A stretch of 64,000 nucleotides of DNA, taken from Caulobacter sp. NIBR2454. Lineage in GTDB: Bacteria > Pseudomonadota > Alphaproteobacteria > Caulobacterales > Caulobacteraceae. Below the pieces are notes generated by a model. That model was not told the DNA's origin, made no database searches, and saw only the letters and a list, made by a program, of their open reading frames with translations. A program made the translations under genes and the position numbers. The stretch spans positions 2,923,001-2,987,000 of the forward strand of contig NZ_CP114871.1 of the NCBI RefSeq assembly GCF_027474405.1. Direction: 5' to 3'. Positions 26,302-34,439 of this stretch are shown here, piece after piece; position 1 is the stretch's first letter, and each line of letters opens with the position of its first letter.

Positions 26302-28845
26302 CTAGTTGAACTTCCAAGTCATGCTGACGCCGTACATGCGCGGCGCGCCGGCGATGAAGGTCGGCAGGCCCAGGCTGTCGCCAGTGTTGCCGGCGTCGAT
26401 GATGTATTCCTCGTCCAGGGCGTTGTTGATGAAGCCCTCGACCACCAGCGGATAGTCCTCCGGCGTATAGGACAAGCGCAGGTTCACTAGGCCATAGCTC
26501 TTCTGCAGCTCGTCCTGCACGCGGTCGGCGACGAACACGCGCGGCGGAAGCTGGAAGCTGCCCAGGTCGTTGTTGTCGTCGAAATAGGTCTTGGACCGCC
26601 AGCTGTAGGTCGGGCGGAAGTCGAACTCGCCGCCCAGGGCCGTCTTGCGGAACGAGGCGCCCAGAGCGACCGTGTGATCCGGCGACAGGCGCAGGCGGTT
26701 GCCGTCATAGGCGCCGCCGTCGAAGCGGGCGTGGCTGTAGGCATAGGTCGCGAACAGATCGACCTGCTCGGCCACCGCCCATTCCGCCTGGCCCTCGAAG
26801 CCATAGGCCGTGGCCTTGCCGGCGTTGGTGGTGACAAACAGCGTGCCCTGCTGCTCGATGGTCTGGAAGTTGTCGTAGTCGTAGAAATAGACCGAACCAT
26901 CCAGGCGCAGGCCCTGCTCGCGCAGGTGCGTCTTGAAGCCCAGCTCGTAGCTGTCGACCGTCTCGGCCTCGACCCGCTCGAACCGCGCGGCGGCGTTCGG
27001 CGTGACCGGCGGGCCGGCTTGCAGAACCTCCGGACGACGGCCCCGGGCGTAGGAGGCGTAGAGGTTGGCGTCTTCCGTCAGGGCGTAGCGGCCCACCAGG
27101 CGCCAGGTGAAGCTGCTGTCTTCGTTGTCGGCGCTGAAGGTGTCGCCATTGTTGGTGGTCGGCTGATAGGTCAGGCCGAAGTTCGGCAGGGCGCTGGTCG
27201 GCAGCTGTTGCACGATGGGCAGGGCCAGGGCGCCGACGATGGCGTTGGCCTGGCCGATGGCCACGGGGTTGCCGCTGGCGGCCAGTTGCGCCGCGCCGAT
27301 CACGCCGCCCAGCACGCTGCGGCCGCCGATGGTGGCCGAGGTGAAGCGGGTGGTCTTCTCGTCGCGGGTCCAACGCAGGCCGCCCGACAGCTCCAGCTTG
27401 TCGGTGACGCGGAAAGTGACGTCGCCGAACACATCGACGCTGTCCAGGCTGGACGCGTTGGTGGCCGTCTCCTGGTGGTTCGGGCGCAGGTTCGCGGCGA
27501 TGGCCACGGCCTGGGCCGGGGTCAGCAGCAGGCGGTTGCCGCTGAGGCCCGCGGCCAGGCCCTGCAGCAGGGCGCCGGTGAAGGCGGTGTTGTTGAACAC
27601 GGCGGCGGGGGCCGGGGTGGTCGGAGCGAAGCCGAGGCCCGTGGCGCCGGCGTTCAGTTGGCCGGTCAGCACCGCCAGGCCCATGCGCTCGTCGAACTGC
27701 AGCGGCGCGCGCTGGCTGCCGTTCTCGTGGAAGAAGTCGGCCCCGAAGAAGCCGCTGAAGCGGCCGCCGGCGTCGTAGTTCAGGCGAAGCTCCTGGCTCC
27801 ACTGATTGCCCTTGCCGTTGTTGGCGCCGGTCAGGATCGGCAGGGCCAGGCCGTCGGGATCATAGACCTCCGTCGACTCGAACTGACGCCAGGCGGTGAC
27901 CGAGGCCAGGGTCAGGCTGTCGGTCAGCTCATAGCTCACCAGGGCGGTGGCGCCCTGCACCGTGCGGTCCACGCCAAGGTCGCCGTAGCCGAAGCTGGCC
28001 GGAGCGGCCAGCGCCGCCGGCTCCCACGGCTCACGGCCGGCCAGCACCTGGCCGGTCAACGGGCTGGCGGGCGAGAACCCGCCGGACTTGAACGACGTCC
28101 CGGTCGGCTCGTCGTGCTGATAGTTGTAGATCAGGTCAGCGCTGAGCTTGTCGCCCGAACGGTAGGACAGGGTCCCGCGCAGGGCGTAGGTGTCCACCGA
28201 GGCGAAGGCGTCGCCGCCGAGCGCGTTCTTCACATAGCCGTCGCGCTCACGCAGGCGGCCGGCGAGGCGCACCGCGAACTGCTCGTTGACTGGCAGGTTC
28301 ACATAGCCTTCGGCGTTGACCTGGCCGTAGTTGCCGCCGCCCACCTTGGCCGAAGCGGAGAAGGCCGACGGATCGGCCTTGTTCTGGATCAGGTTCACCG
28401 CCCCGATCAACGCGCCACGCCCGTACAGGGTCGATTGCGGCCCCTTGGCCACTTCCACGCGCTGCAGGTCGAACAGCTCGACATAGGCGCCCTGCGCCTT
28501 GGAGATCGAAACCCCGTCCTGGAACACCGACACGCGCGGCTCGACCGTCGCTTCGGTGGAGTCCGAGGTGATGCCGCGCATCACGAAGCCCGGATTATTG
28601 GGCGACTGGTCCTGGACCAGCAGGCCCGGCGTAAACCGCGACAGCTCGGCGAAATCGGCGACGCCGAGCTTCTCGAGACGGTCGCCGCTATAGGCGGTCA
28701 GGGCGATCGGCACGTCGATGGCCGCCTGCTCGCGCTTCTGGGCGGTGACGATCAGCTCATCGACTTCCTGGGCCTGGGCGGCGCCAGCGCAAAGCGCGAT
28801 CAGGCTGGCCGCCGCCAGAAGGCGGCTGGTTTGATACGAACGCAT
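26302..28845 (-). CDS. TonB-dependent receptor (copy B, upstream)
   Basis: 847 aa. Signal peptide (LLAAASLIALCAGAAQAQ), TonB-box-like DELIVTAQKREQ, plug with DVPIALTAYSGDRLEKLG, QDQSPNNPGFVMRGITSDSTEAT and AKGPQSTLYGRGALIGAVNLIQNKAD, and a barrel ending RMYGVSMTWKFN. It shares long near-identical plug segments with copy A, so the pair arose by duplication. Copy B has about 70 extra residues, mainly a Gly/Ala/Pro-rich extracellular loop around residues 370-500. It is divergent from the pseudouridine synthase gene; a promoter must lie in the 83-bp gap. Confidence 0.93.
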   Translation of the reverse strand: MRSYQTSRLLAAASLIALCAGAAQAQEVDELIVTAQKREQAAIDVPIALTAYSGDRLEKLGVADFAELSRFTPGLLVQDQSPNNPGFVMRGITSDSTEATVEPRVSVFQDGVSISKAQGAYVELFDLQRVEVAKGPQSTLYGRGALIGAVNLIQNKADPSAFSASAKVGGGNYGQVNAEGYVNLPVNEQFAVRLAGRLRERDGYVKNALGGDAFASVDTYALRGTLSYRSGDKLSADLIYNYQHDEPTGTSFKSGGFSPASPLTGQVLAGREPWEPAALAAPASFGYGDLGVDRTVQGATALVSYELTDSLTLASVTAWRQFESTEVYDPDGLALPILTGANNGKGNQWSQELRLNYDAGGRFSGFFGADFFHENGSQRAPLQFDERMGLAVLTGQLNAGATGLGFAPTTPAPAAVFNNTAFTGALLQGLAAGLSGNRLLLTPAQAVAIAANLRPNHQETATNASSLDSVDVFGDVTFRVTDKLELSGGLRWTRDEKTTRFTSATIGGRSVLGGVIGAAQLAASGNPVAIGQANAIVGALALPIVQQLPTSALPNFGLTYQPTTNNGDTFSADNEDSSFTWRLVGRYALTEDANLYASYARGRRPEVLQAGPPVTPNAAARFERVEAETVDSYELGFKTHLREQGLRLDGSVYFYDYDNFQTIEQQGTLFVTTNAGKATAYGFEGQAEWAVAEQVDLFATYAYSHARFDGGAYDGNRLRLSPDHTVALGASFRKTALGGEFDFRPTYSWRSKTYFDDNNDLGSFQLPPRVFVADRVQDELQKSYGLVNLRLSYTPEDYPLVVEGFINNALDEEYIIDAGNTGDSLGLPTFIAGAPRMYGVSMTWKFN

Positions 28846-28928
28846 GAACTATCCCCTCGTGACCGTGGAGCCGCGCGGCTCTGCTACGGTTCTGCTATTT
28901 GGTTGTGACGCCTATATGAAGAACCGTG

Positions 28929-29921
28929 ATGCGCGAAGACCTGCCTGAGGACGAAGCCGATTTCGAAGTGCGGCTGGTGCAGATAGGTGACGGCGCAACC
29001 GGCGATCGTCTGGACAAGGCGCTGGCCGCCGCCGCCCCCGACATTTCCCGCGCCCGGCTACAGGCCTTGATGGCCGAGGGACTGGTGCGCCGCGACGGCC
29101 TTCCTGTGACCTCCGGCTCCTCCAAGGCGGTCCTGGGCGAGTACGAAATCCTCATCCCGCCCCCCGCGCCAGCCGACCCGCAGCCCGAAGCGATCCCCCT
29201 CGTCGTGCTGTTCGAGGACGCGCACCTGATCGTGGTCGACAAGCCGGCGGGCATGGCCGTCCACCCCGCGCCCGGCACGGCGAACGGCACCCTGGTCAAC
29301 GCCCTGCTGCACCACTGCGGCGACAGCCTGTCCGGCGTCGGCGGCGTGGCCCGCCCCGGCATCGTCCATCGCCTCGACAAGGAGACGTCGGGGGTCATGG
29401 TCGCGGCCAAGTCCGACGCCGCCCACCAGGGCCTGTCCAAGCTGTTCGCCAGCCACGACATCGACCGCGTCTATGTCGCCCTGACGCGCGGCGCGCCCTA
29501 TCCGAAAAAGGGCGTGATCGACACGCAGCTCGGCCGCTCCAACAGCGACCGCAAGAAGATGGCCGTGCTCAAGACCGGCGGCCGCCAGGCGATCACCCAC
29601 TATGCGGTCGAACACGCCTTCGGCCCGGACGAGAAGCCGCTGGCCGCGCGGGTCTCCTGCCGGCTGCAAACCGGCCGCACCCACCAGATCCGCGTCCACA
29701 TGGCGTCCAAGGGCGCGCCCTGCCTGGGCGACCCCGTCTATGGCTCGGGTACGCCCGCCCCATCGGTCCGCGAGGCGATCGCCGCATCGGGACTGACGCG
29801 TCAGGCGCTGCACGCCGCGGTCCTGGGCTTTGTTCATCCGGTGACCGGCGAGACCCTGCGTTTCGAGACTCCCCTCCCCGCCGACATGGCGGCGCTGGAG
29901 AAGGCGCTGGCGGCGCTCTGA
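28929..29921 (+). CDS. RluA/RluD-family 23S rRNA pseudouridine synthase
   Basis: 330 aa. N-terminal S4 RNA-binding domain (GDRLDKALAAAAPDISRARLQALMAEGLVRRDG) followed by the catalytic domain with LIVVDKPAGMAVHPAPG, the active-site GIVHRLDKETSGVMVAAK (catalytic Asp in HRLDKxTSG, near residue 142), and QTGRTHQIRVHMASKGAPCLGDPVYG. The S4 domain plus length match RluD, which modifies helix 69 of 23S rRNA, though RluC-like activity cannot be excluded. ATG at 28929 or GTG at 28926 could serve as start. Confidence 0.92.
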   Translation: MREDLPEDEADFEVRLVQIGDGATGDRLDKALAAAAPDISRARLQALMAEGLVRRDGLPVTSGSSKAVLGEYEILIPPPAPADPQPEAIPLVVLFEDAHLIVVDKPAGMAVHPAPGTANGTLVNALLHHCGDSLSGVGGVARPGIVHRLDKETSGVMVAAKSDAAHQGLSKLFASHDIDRVYVALTRGAPYPKKGVIDTQLGRSNSDRKKMAVLKTGGRQAITHYAVEHAFGPDEKPLAARVSCRLQTGRTHQIRVHMASKGAPCLGDPVYGSGTPAPSVREAIAASGLTRQALHAAVLGFVHPVTGETLRFETPLPADMAALEKALAAL

Positions 29922-29942
29922 CGCACCTCATGCTGCACCGCA

Positions 29943-29972
29943 TTGTTCGCAACTGCGAGATGCGCCTATAGT
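29943..29972 (+). promoter_or_regulatory. Candidate promoter for the acyl-CoA dehydrogenase gene
   Basis: TTGTTC (29943-29948) and TATAGT (29967-29972) are separated by 18 bp and lie 36 bp upstream of the ATG at 30008, which has a GGGGAG ribosome binding site. The match to a housekeeping -35/-10 pair is reasonable but untested. Confidence 0.4.
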
Positions 29973-30007
29973 CCGCCTAAACAACGATAAGACAGGGGAG
30001 AGACACC

Positions 30008-31669
30008 ATGGCTGAAGCCCTGATTCTGGCGGGCCTGACCGAACTGCTGCGCGAGGCGGCCGAGGGGGCCAAGGCCTTCGTCGCCGCCGCCAAGCCCGCC
30101 GTGAAGGCGCGCATCAGCGTCGATGGCAAGATCGACCGCGCCCTGGCCGATGACGAGCAGCACGCCGTCCATGGCTTTGGCTGGTACGCCGCCTATGCCG
30201 AACTGCTGACCCAGGTCGCGCAGTGGGCCTCGACCCTAGAGGACGAGGGTCGCTTTGGCGAAATCGAAGCCATGCTGGCCCAACTTCTGTTCGCCGAATA
30301 CGCCAGCCAGTTGGTCGGCGGCATCCCAATGAACCAGGGCGAGATCATCCGCCCCTCCGACCTCGGCGTCGGTGACGAGGCGGTGGAGCATCTGTTCGCT
30401 CCCGCCCTCACCACCCTGCTCGCCCAGGGCGGCGGCCAGGCCATCAAGACCCGACTGGCCCGGCGGTTGGCCGAGGCGCGCGGTCGCCCCACCCTTGAGA
30501 ACACCGGCCTCGACGAAACCTACGAGATGATCCGGGACCAGTTTCACGCCTTCGCCCAGGAGAAGGTCGTCCCCTTCGCCCACGACTGGCATCTGAAGGA
30601 CCAGCTGATCCCCCTGGAGCTGCTGGAGGAACTGGGCCAGCTCGGCGTCTTCGGCCTGACCATCCCGGAGGAATACGGCGGCTCGGGCATGGGCAAGACC
30701 GCCATGTGCGTGGTGTCCGAGGAATTGTCGCGCGGCTGGATCGGCGTCGGCTCTCTGGGCACCCGTTCAGAGATCGCCGCCGAACTGATCCTGACCGGCG
30801 GCACCGAAGACCAGAAGAACGACTGGCTGCCCGCCATCGCCTCGGCCGAAGTCTTGCCGACGGCCGTCTTCACCGAACCGAACACCGGCTCCGACCTCGG
30901 CGCGCTACGCACCCGCGCGACGCTGGAGGGCGGCCAGTACGTGGTCACCGGAAACAAGACCTGGATCACCCACGCCGCCCGCGCGGACGTGATGACCCTG
31001 CTGGTCCGCACCGACCCGAACACCACAGACTATCGCGGCCTGTCCATGTTGCTGGCGCCCAAGCTGCGCGGCGACGATGACGACGCCTTCCCCACCCCCG
31101 GCATGACCGGCGGCGAGATCGGCGTGATCGGCTATCGCGGGATGAAGGAATACGAGATCGGCTTCGACGGCTTCACCGTTCCGGCCGAAAACCTGCTGGG
31201 CGGGGTCGAGGGGCAGGGCTTCAAGCAGCTGATGGCCACCTTCGAGAGCGCCCGCATCCAGACCGCCGCCCGCGCCATCGGCGTCGCCCAGTCGGCCATG
31301 GAGACCGGGCTGACCTACGCCCTCGACCGCAAGCAGTTCGGCAAGGCGATCTTCGAGTTTCCGCGGGTCCACAACAAGCTGGCCATGATGGCGGCCGAGA
31401 TCATGGGCGTGCGGCAGCTGACCTATTTCGCCGCCCGGCGGAAGGATGACGGCGAGCGCTGCGACCTCGAAGCCGGCATGGCCAAACTGATCGCCGCCCG
31501 TGTCGCCTGGGCCGCCGCCGACAACGCCCTGCAGATTCACGGCGGCAACGGCTTCGCCATGGAGTACGCCGCCAGCCGCCTGCTGGCCGACGCGCGCATC
31601 CTGAACATCTTCGAAGGTGCGGGAGAGATCCAGGCCCAGGTCATCGCCCGGCGCCTGCTGGAGGACTAG
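30008..31669 (+). CDS. Acyl-CoA dehydrogenase with N-terminal extension
   Basis: 553 aa, against about 380-400 for common acyl-CoA dehydrogenases. The family core starts near residue 165 (YEMIRDQFHAFAQEKVVPFAHDWH), with TAVFTEPNTGSDLGALRTRA (FAD/substrate loop), GNKTWITHAARADVMTLLVRT, and a C-terminal helical bundle ending LQIHGGNGFAMEYAASRLLADARILNIFEGAGEIQ, where the Glu of FEGAG is the usual catalytic base position. The first 160 residues are helical and Ala-rich with no known domain. It oxidises an acyl-CoA and passes electrons to ETF (etfAB lie 3 kb away). Convergent with a TetR gene through a shared CTAG. Confidence 0.9.
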   Translation: MAEALILAGLTELLREAAEGAKAFVAAAKPAVKARISVDGKIDRALADDEQHAVHGFGWYAAYAELLTQVAQWASTLEDEGRFGEIEAMLAQLLFAEYASQLVGGIPMNQGEIIRPSDLGVGDEAVEHLFAPALTTLLAQGGGQAIKTRLARRLAEARGRPTLENTGLDETYEMIRDQFHAFAQEKVVPFAHDWHLKDQLIPLELLEELGQLGVFGLTIPEEYGGSGMGKTAMCVVSEELSRGWIGVGSLGTRSEIAAELILTGGTEDQKNDWLPAIASAEVLPTAVFTEPNTGSDLGALRTRATLEGGQYVVTGNKTWITHAARADVMTLLVRTDPNTTDYRGLSMLLAPKLRGDDDDAFPTPGMTGGEIGVIGYRGMKEYEIGFDGFTVPAENLLGGVEGQGFKQLMATFESARIQTAARAIGVAQSAMETGLTYALDRKQFGKAIFEFPRVHNKLAMMAAEIMGVRQLTYFAARRKDDGERCDLEAGMAKLIAARVAWAAADNALQIHGGNGFAMEYAASRLLADARILNIFEGAGEIQAQVIARRLLED

Positions 31670-32286
31670 TTCGACTTGGCGGCGAAGCCTCGGGCGATCA
31701 GCTGGATCTGGCGGTCGAGCAGGCCCATGACCTGCTCGGCGTCCGCGCCTCGGGCCGCCATGCGGAAGTTCCAGGCATAGGCGCCCGCGACGGTGTCGAC
31801 GATCAGGTCGATGTCGGCGTCAGACGCCACATCGCCGCGCTCCACGCCGTCGAGCAGCACCTGGCGCATATGGCCCAGCAGCCGCTGATTGTGCCCGAAT
31901 GGCCGCGCGCCGGGCGCGGGATAGGGATCGAAGGACAGGCCGATATGGGCCAGCATGACCTTCAGTCTCTGGGACTCGAAACTGAAGATGATCCGCATGA
32001 GGGCCACCAGGCGCTCGGGCGTCGATCCGGTCAGTTCCGGGGCGCGCTGATCGAGCTCCTGATAGAGCCCCTCTTCGGCCCAGTCATAGACGACGTGTTG
32101 CAGCACCTCGGCCTTGGAGGAAAAGGTGGTGAAGACGCCACCGATCGACACGCCCGCCCGTTCGGCGATAACGCGGATGGTGGCGTCTTCATACCCGATC
32201 TCAGCGAAGAGCTCGCGGGCGGCCTTCAGAACCTTCTGGCGCGTGGCCAGCTTCTGGGCCTTACGGATGCCGACGGGCTCGTCCAT
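31666..32286 (-). CDS. TetR family regulator (downstream of a tandem pair)
   Basis: 206 aa. HTH in residues 10-55: KLATRQKVLKAARELFAEIGYEDATIRVIAERAGVSIGGVFTTFSSKAEVL. The C-terminal ligand domain has the helix pattern of TetR_C proteins without a recognisable ligand signature. The ATG at 32286 lies 5 bp after the stop of the next TetR gene, so the two are cotranscribed. An open frame continues upstream to 32553 but runs through the other TetR gene. It shares a CTAG at the stop with the acyl-CoA dehydrogenase gene and may regulate it. Confidence 0.88.
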   Translation of the reverse strand: MDEPVGIRKAQKLATRQKVLKAARELFAEIGYEDATIRVIAERAGVSIGGVFTTFSSKAEVLQHVVYDWAEEGLYQELDQRAPELTGSTPERLVALMRIIFSFESQRLKVMLAHIGLSFDPYPAPGARPFGHNQRLLGHMRQVLLDGVERGDVASDADIDLIVDTVAGAYAWNFRMAARGADAEQVMGLLDRQIQLIARGFAAKSN

Positions 32287-32291
32287 GGGCC

Positions 32292-32942
32292 TTAGGGGCG
32301 AGCGCCCCGCAGCAGCATGCTGAGCTGCGTGGACAGGCGGGCCATCAGTTGGTCGAAGCCCAGCTCGTCGAACACGGCGCGGCGGTAGTTGACCAGATAG
32401 AGGTCCCACACCGTCTCCAGCATCAGCGACAGATCGACGGTCTTGGCGATCTCGCCGTCGGCCACACCGCGTTGCAGGGCGCTCTGCACCAGATCCAGCA
32501 GCGGCTTGAGGGCCATGCGGTGCTGGGTCTCGTTGTTCTGGTCGCGCGTCCACGAGGCCGACACGATGGCCTGAACCATCGGCAGCTGACGCAGATAGAG
32601 GCGATAGCCGGCGCCGAACATGTCCAGCAGCGCGCGCTCGACGCCAGCGGCGTTGGACGCGGCCGTGGCCATCTGCTCGTGCAGCAGCTCCAGGTCGCTC
32701 TTGATGATCGCGTCGAACAGCTCGCTCTTGTCGGCGAAGTTGGCGAACACCGCGCCCGTCGACATGCCGGCGGCCTGCGCGATGTCGCGGATGGTGGCGC
32801 CTTCATAGCCGCGCTGGATGAACAGCGTGCGGGCGGCCTCTAGAACCTTCTCGCGCGTGCGCTGCTTGGCGATCGTGCGGCGGTTGACCTTGACCTGCGG
32901 AGCTTCGGAGTCCGCTTCGATGGTGAGGGGTTCGTAGCTCAT
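32292..32942 (-). CDS. TetR family regulator (upstream of a tandem pair)
   Basis: 216 aa. After a 20-residue charged leader comes the HTH: RTREKVLEAARTLFIQRGYEGATIRDIAQAAGMSTGAVFANFADKSELFDAII. It is clearly related to the adjacent TetR protein in the HTH region and differs in the ligand domain, consistent with an old duplication. Two near-identical GAAC-N2-GTTC dyads lie about 150-185 bp upstream, a plausible autoregulatory operator. Confidence 0.88.
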   Translation of the reverse strand: MSYEPLTIEADSEAPQVKVNRRTIAKQRTREKVLEAARTLFIQRGYEGATIRDIAQAAGMSTGAVFANFADKSELFDAIIKSDLELLHEQMATAASNAAGVERALLDMFGAGYRLYLRQLPMVQAIVSASWTRDQNNETQHRMALKPLLDLVQSALQRGVADGEIAKTVDLSLMLETVWDLYLVNYRRAVFDELGFDQLMARLSTQLSMLLRGARP

Positions 32943-33088
32943 GCGGCGAAGACGAGCGCGAAACGGCCCGCGTCCAGGAGGAGGTTCATATCTCTGCTTT
33001 TATCCTTGGCGGCCGGTTTGATCCCGACCCGTTCAGCCCCACAGCCAAGCCAAGAAATAGCACCTCAGAGCAATATTCGCAAACTTCA

Positions 33089-33125
33089 TCGAACATGTTC
33101 TCCCAAATTAGTCGAACACGTTCTC
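33089..33125. promoter_or_regulatory. Paired dyad operator upstream of the TetR genes
   Basis: TCGAACATGTTCTC (33089-33102) and TCGAACACGTTCTC (33112-33125) agree at 13 of 14 positions, each centred on a GAAC-N2-GTTC dyad, with centres 23 bp apart (about two helical turns). They lie in the divergent gap between the tandem TetR genes and the HIG1 gene, the expected location for TetR-type operators. Regulator identity is inference. Confidence 0.55.
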
Positions 33126-33182
33126 TGAAATTTGGGGCGCAACCTCGTGGCGCCGGCGGGAGCGGCGCAGTAGCATGACGCA

Positions 33183-33380
33183 ATGGACACGCTTTTCCTC
33201 ATCCTCGTCCCGATCGCGCTGCTGGCGGTGCTCGGCGCCCTGGGCCTCGGGCTCTATTCCATGGCGCGCGGCGGCGCGGGCTCGCCGGAGCGCTCAAACA
33301 AGCTGATGCAGCTTCGCGTGGTCCTGCAGGCGGTGGCCATCGCCGTCGTCCTGGCCGCGGTCTGGATCAAGAGCCGCTAG
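33183..33380 (+). CDS. HIG1-domain/twin-transmembrane small protein
   Basis: 65 aa with two transmembrane helices (LFLILVPIALLAVLGALGLGLYSM and VVLQAVAIAVVLAAVWI) connected by a polar loop containing SNKLMQLRVVLQ, the N-K-x-M-x-x-R-V-x-x-Q pattern of bacterial HIG1 (hypoxia-induced) proteins. Homologues in mitochondria associate with respiratory supercomplexes. In alphaproteobacteria it typically precedes a PduO-type adenosyltransferase and etfBA, as here. It is separated by 3 bp from the next gene. Confidence 0.85.
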   Translation: MDTLFLILVPIALLAVLGALGLGLYSMARGGAGSPERSNKLMQLRVVLQAVAIAVVLAAVWIKSR

Positions 33381-33383
33381 GCC

Positions 33384-33962
33384 GTGGTCACCCTCAACCG
33401 CATCTACACTCGCACCGGCGACAAGGGCATGACCCGACTGTCCACGGGCGCTCCAGTCAGCAAGGCCTCCTTGCGGGTGGAAACCTATGGCGCGGTGGAC
33501 GAGACCAACGCCTGCCTGGGATTGGTTCGGCTGCATACCGCCCAGGACCCCGTGCTCGACCCGATTCTTGGCCGCATCCAGAACGAACTCTTCGACCTGG
33601 GCGCGGACCTCGCCACGCCGGAACAGCATGGCAAGCCCGACTGGGAGCCGCTGCGCATTCTCGACAGCCAGGTCACCCGGCTGGAGAGCGAGATTGACGA
33701 ACTGAACGCGGCCCTGTCGCCGCTGAACTCTTTTGTCCTGCCCGGCGGGTCCGCGGCGGCGGCCTATCTGCATCAGGCCCGCACGGTCTGCCGGCGGGCG
33801 GAACGGCTATGCGTCGCGCTGATGGCCGAGCCGGGCGAGATCGTCAGCGAGCCGGCGTTGAAATACCTCAACCGCCTGTCGGACTTGCTGTTCGTCGCCT
33901 CCCGCCACGCCAATGACGGCGGCGCGGGTGACGTGCTCTGGCGTCCCGGCGCGACGCGCTAG
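33384..33962 (+). CDS. ATP:cob(I)alamin adenosyltransferase, PduO type
   Basis: 192 aa, GTG start at 33384. Diagnostic motifs: VTLNRIYTRTGDKGMTRLSTG (N-terminal ATP-binding segment), VETYGAVDETNACLGLVRLH, and the C-terminal CRRAERLCVALMAEPGEIVSEPALKYLNRLSDLLFVASRHAN with the conserved RxxEr and NRLSD motifs. It makes adenosylcobalamin, needed for example by methylmalonyl-CoA mutase. Probably cotranscribed with the HIG1 gene (3-bp gap); the next gene is convergent. Confidence 0.93.
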   Translation: MVTLNRIYTRTGDKGMTRLSTGAPVSKASLRVETYGAVDETNACLGLVRLHTAQDPVLDPILGRIQNELFDLGADLATPEQHGKPDWEPLRILDSQVTRLESEIDELNAALSPLNSFVLPGGSAAAAYLHQARTVCRRAERLCVALMAEPGEIVSEPALKYLNRLSDLLFVASRHANDGGAGDVLWRPGATR

Positions 33963-33965
33963 GGC

Positions 33966-34265
33966 CTACTTCTTCGGCGGCGTGGCCGGCGTGGGCTCGG
34001 CGGCCGGAGCAGCGGCGGCCTTGGGCGGAGCGTTCTCCGGCGCGTTCGGATCTTCCGGCACGAACGGCTTATTGGGCCGCCCGGTGATCATATAGAGCGG
34101 CACCGGCACCGCGCAGGTGCGCGTCGAGCCATCCCACCAGTTGCCCTTGCTCTCGCAGCGTTGCGACGGCCAGACCCAGAAGGAGTGGTAGATCACCACG
34201 ACGACGCAGCTGACCGCGAAAACGGCCAGGAAGAAGATCTTCAAGCGATAGAGGAACCGGTTCAT
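33966..34265 (-). CDS. Hypothetical single-pass membrane protein, Pro/Ala-rich tail
   Basis: 99 aa from ATG 34265. One transmembrane helix (IFFLAVFAVSCVVVVIYHSFWVW) near the N terminus with a basic preceding segment, so the C-terminal part should be periplasmic. The periplasmic part has two cysteines (QRCESKGNWWDGSTRTCAVP), likely a disulfide, followed by a Pro/Ala low-complexity tail. The C-W-W-D and C-AVP pattern is conserved-looking but I do not recognise a named family. Convergent with the adenosyltransferase gene with a 3-bp gap. Confidence 0.7.
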   Translation of the reverse strand: MNRFLYRLKIFFLAVFAVSCVVVVIYHSFWVWPSQRCESKGNWWDGSTRTCAVPVPLYMITGRPNKPFVPEDPNAPENAPPKAAAAPAAEPTPATPPKK

Positions 34266-34301
34266 GGGTCCCGCCTTTAGTCGCCCAAGGCGCGTATTTC
34301 T

Positions 34302-34327
34302 AGGGGCGAAGCGCCGCGGACGCCCCT
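34302..34327. other. Inverted repeat in the etfB upstream region
   Basis: AGGGGCG (34302-34308) and CGCCCCT (34321-34327) form a 7-bp stem with a 12-nt loop followed on the + strand by CTTTCCC. No rightward gene precedes it closely, so it may be an operator or leader structure rather than a terminator. A TTGACG (34348-34353) just downstream could be a -35 element for etfB, without a convincing -10. Confidence 0.3.
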
Positions 34328-34439
34328 CTTTCCCGACAAACCTGACGTTGACGCTAACGGAAGCTTGCAATGCGCGCCGGAGGCTTTAATTCCCGTTGGG
34401 AACGCAGGAACGCTTAGTCAGACAAAGAGGCTGAACCCG

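Noticed and set aside
26674..28908. 744-codon open frame on the + strand
   Set aside because: Antisense shadow of the second TonB-dependent receptor, with no recognisable domain.
33091..33123. GAAC-N2-GTTC dyads as LexA (SOS) boxes
   Set aside because: The alphaproteobacterial SOS box is GTTC-N7-GTTC, a direct repeat; these are inverted GAAC/GTTC arms with a 2-bp spacer.
32986..33183. 65-codon open frame on the - strand between TetR and HIG1
   Set aside because: It covers the paired dyad operator and has no domain or clear ribosome binding site.
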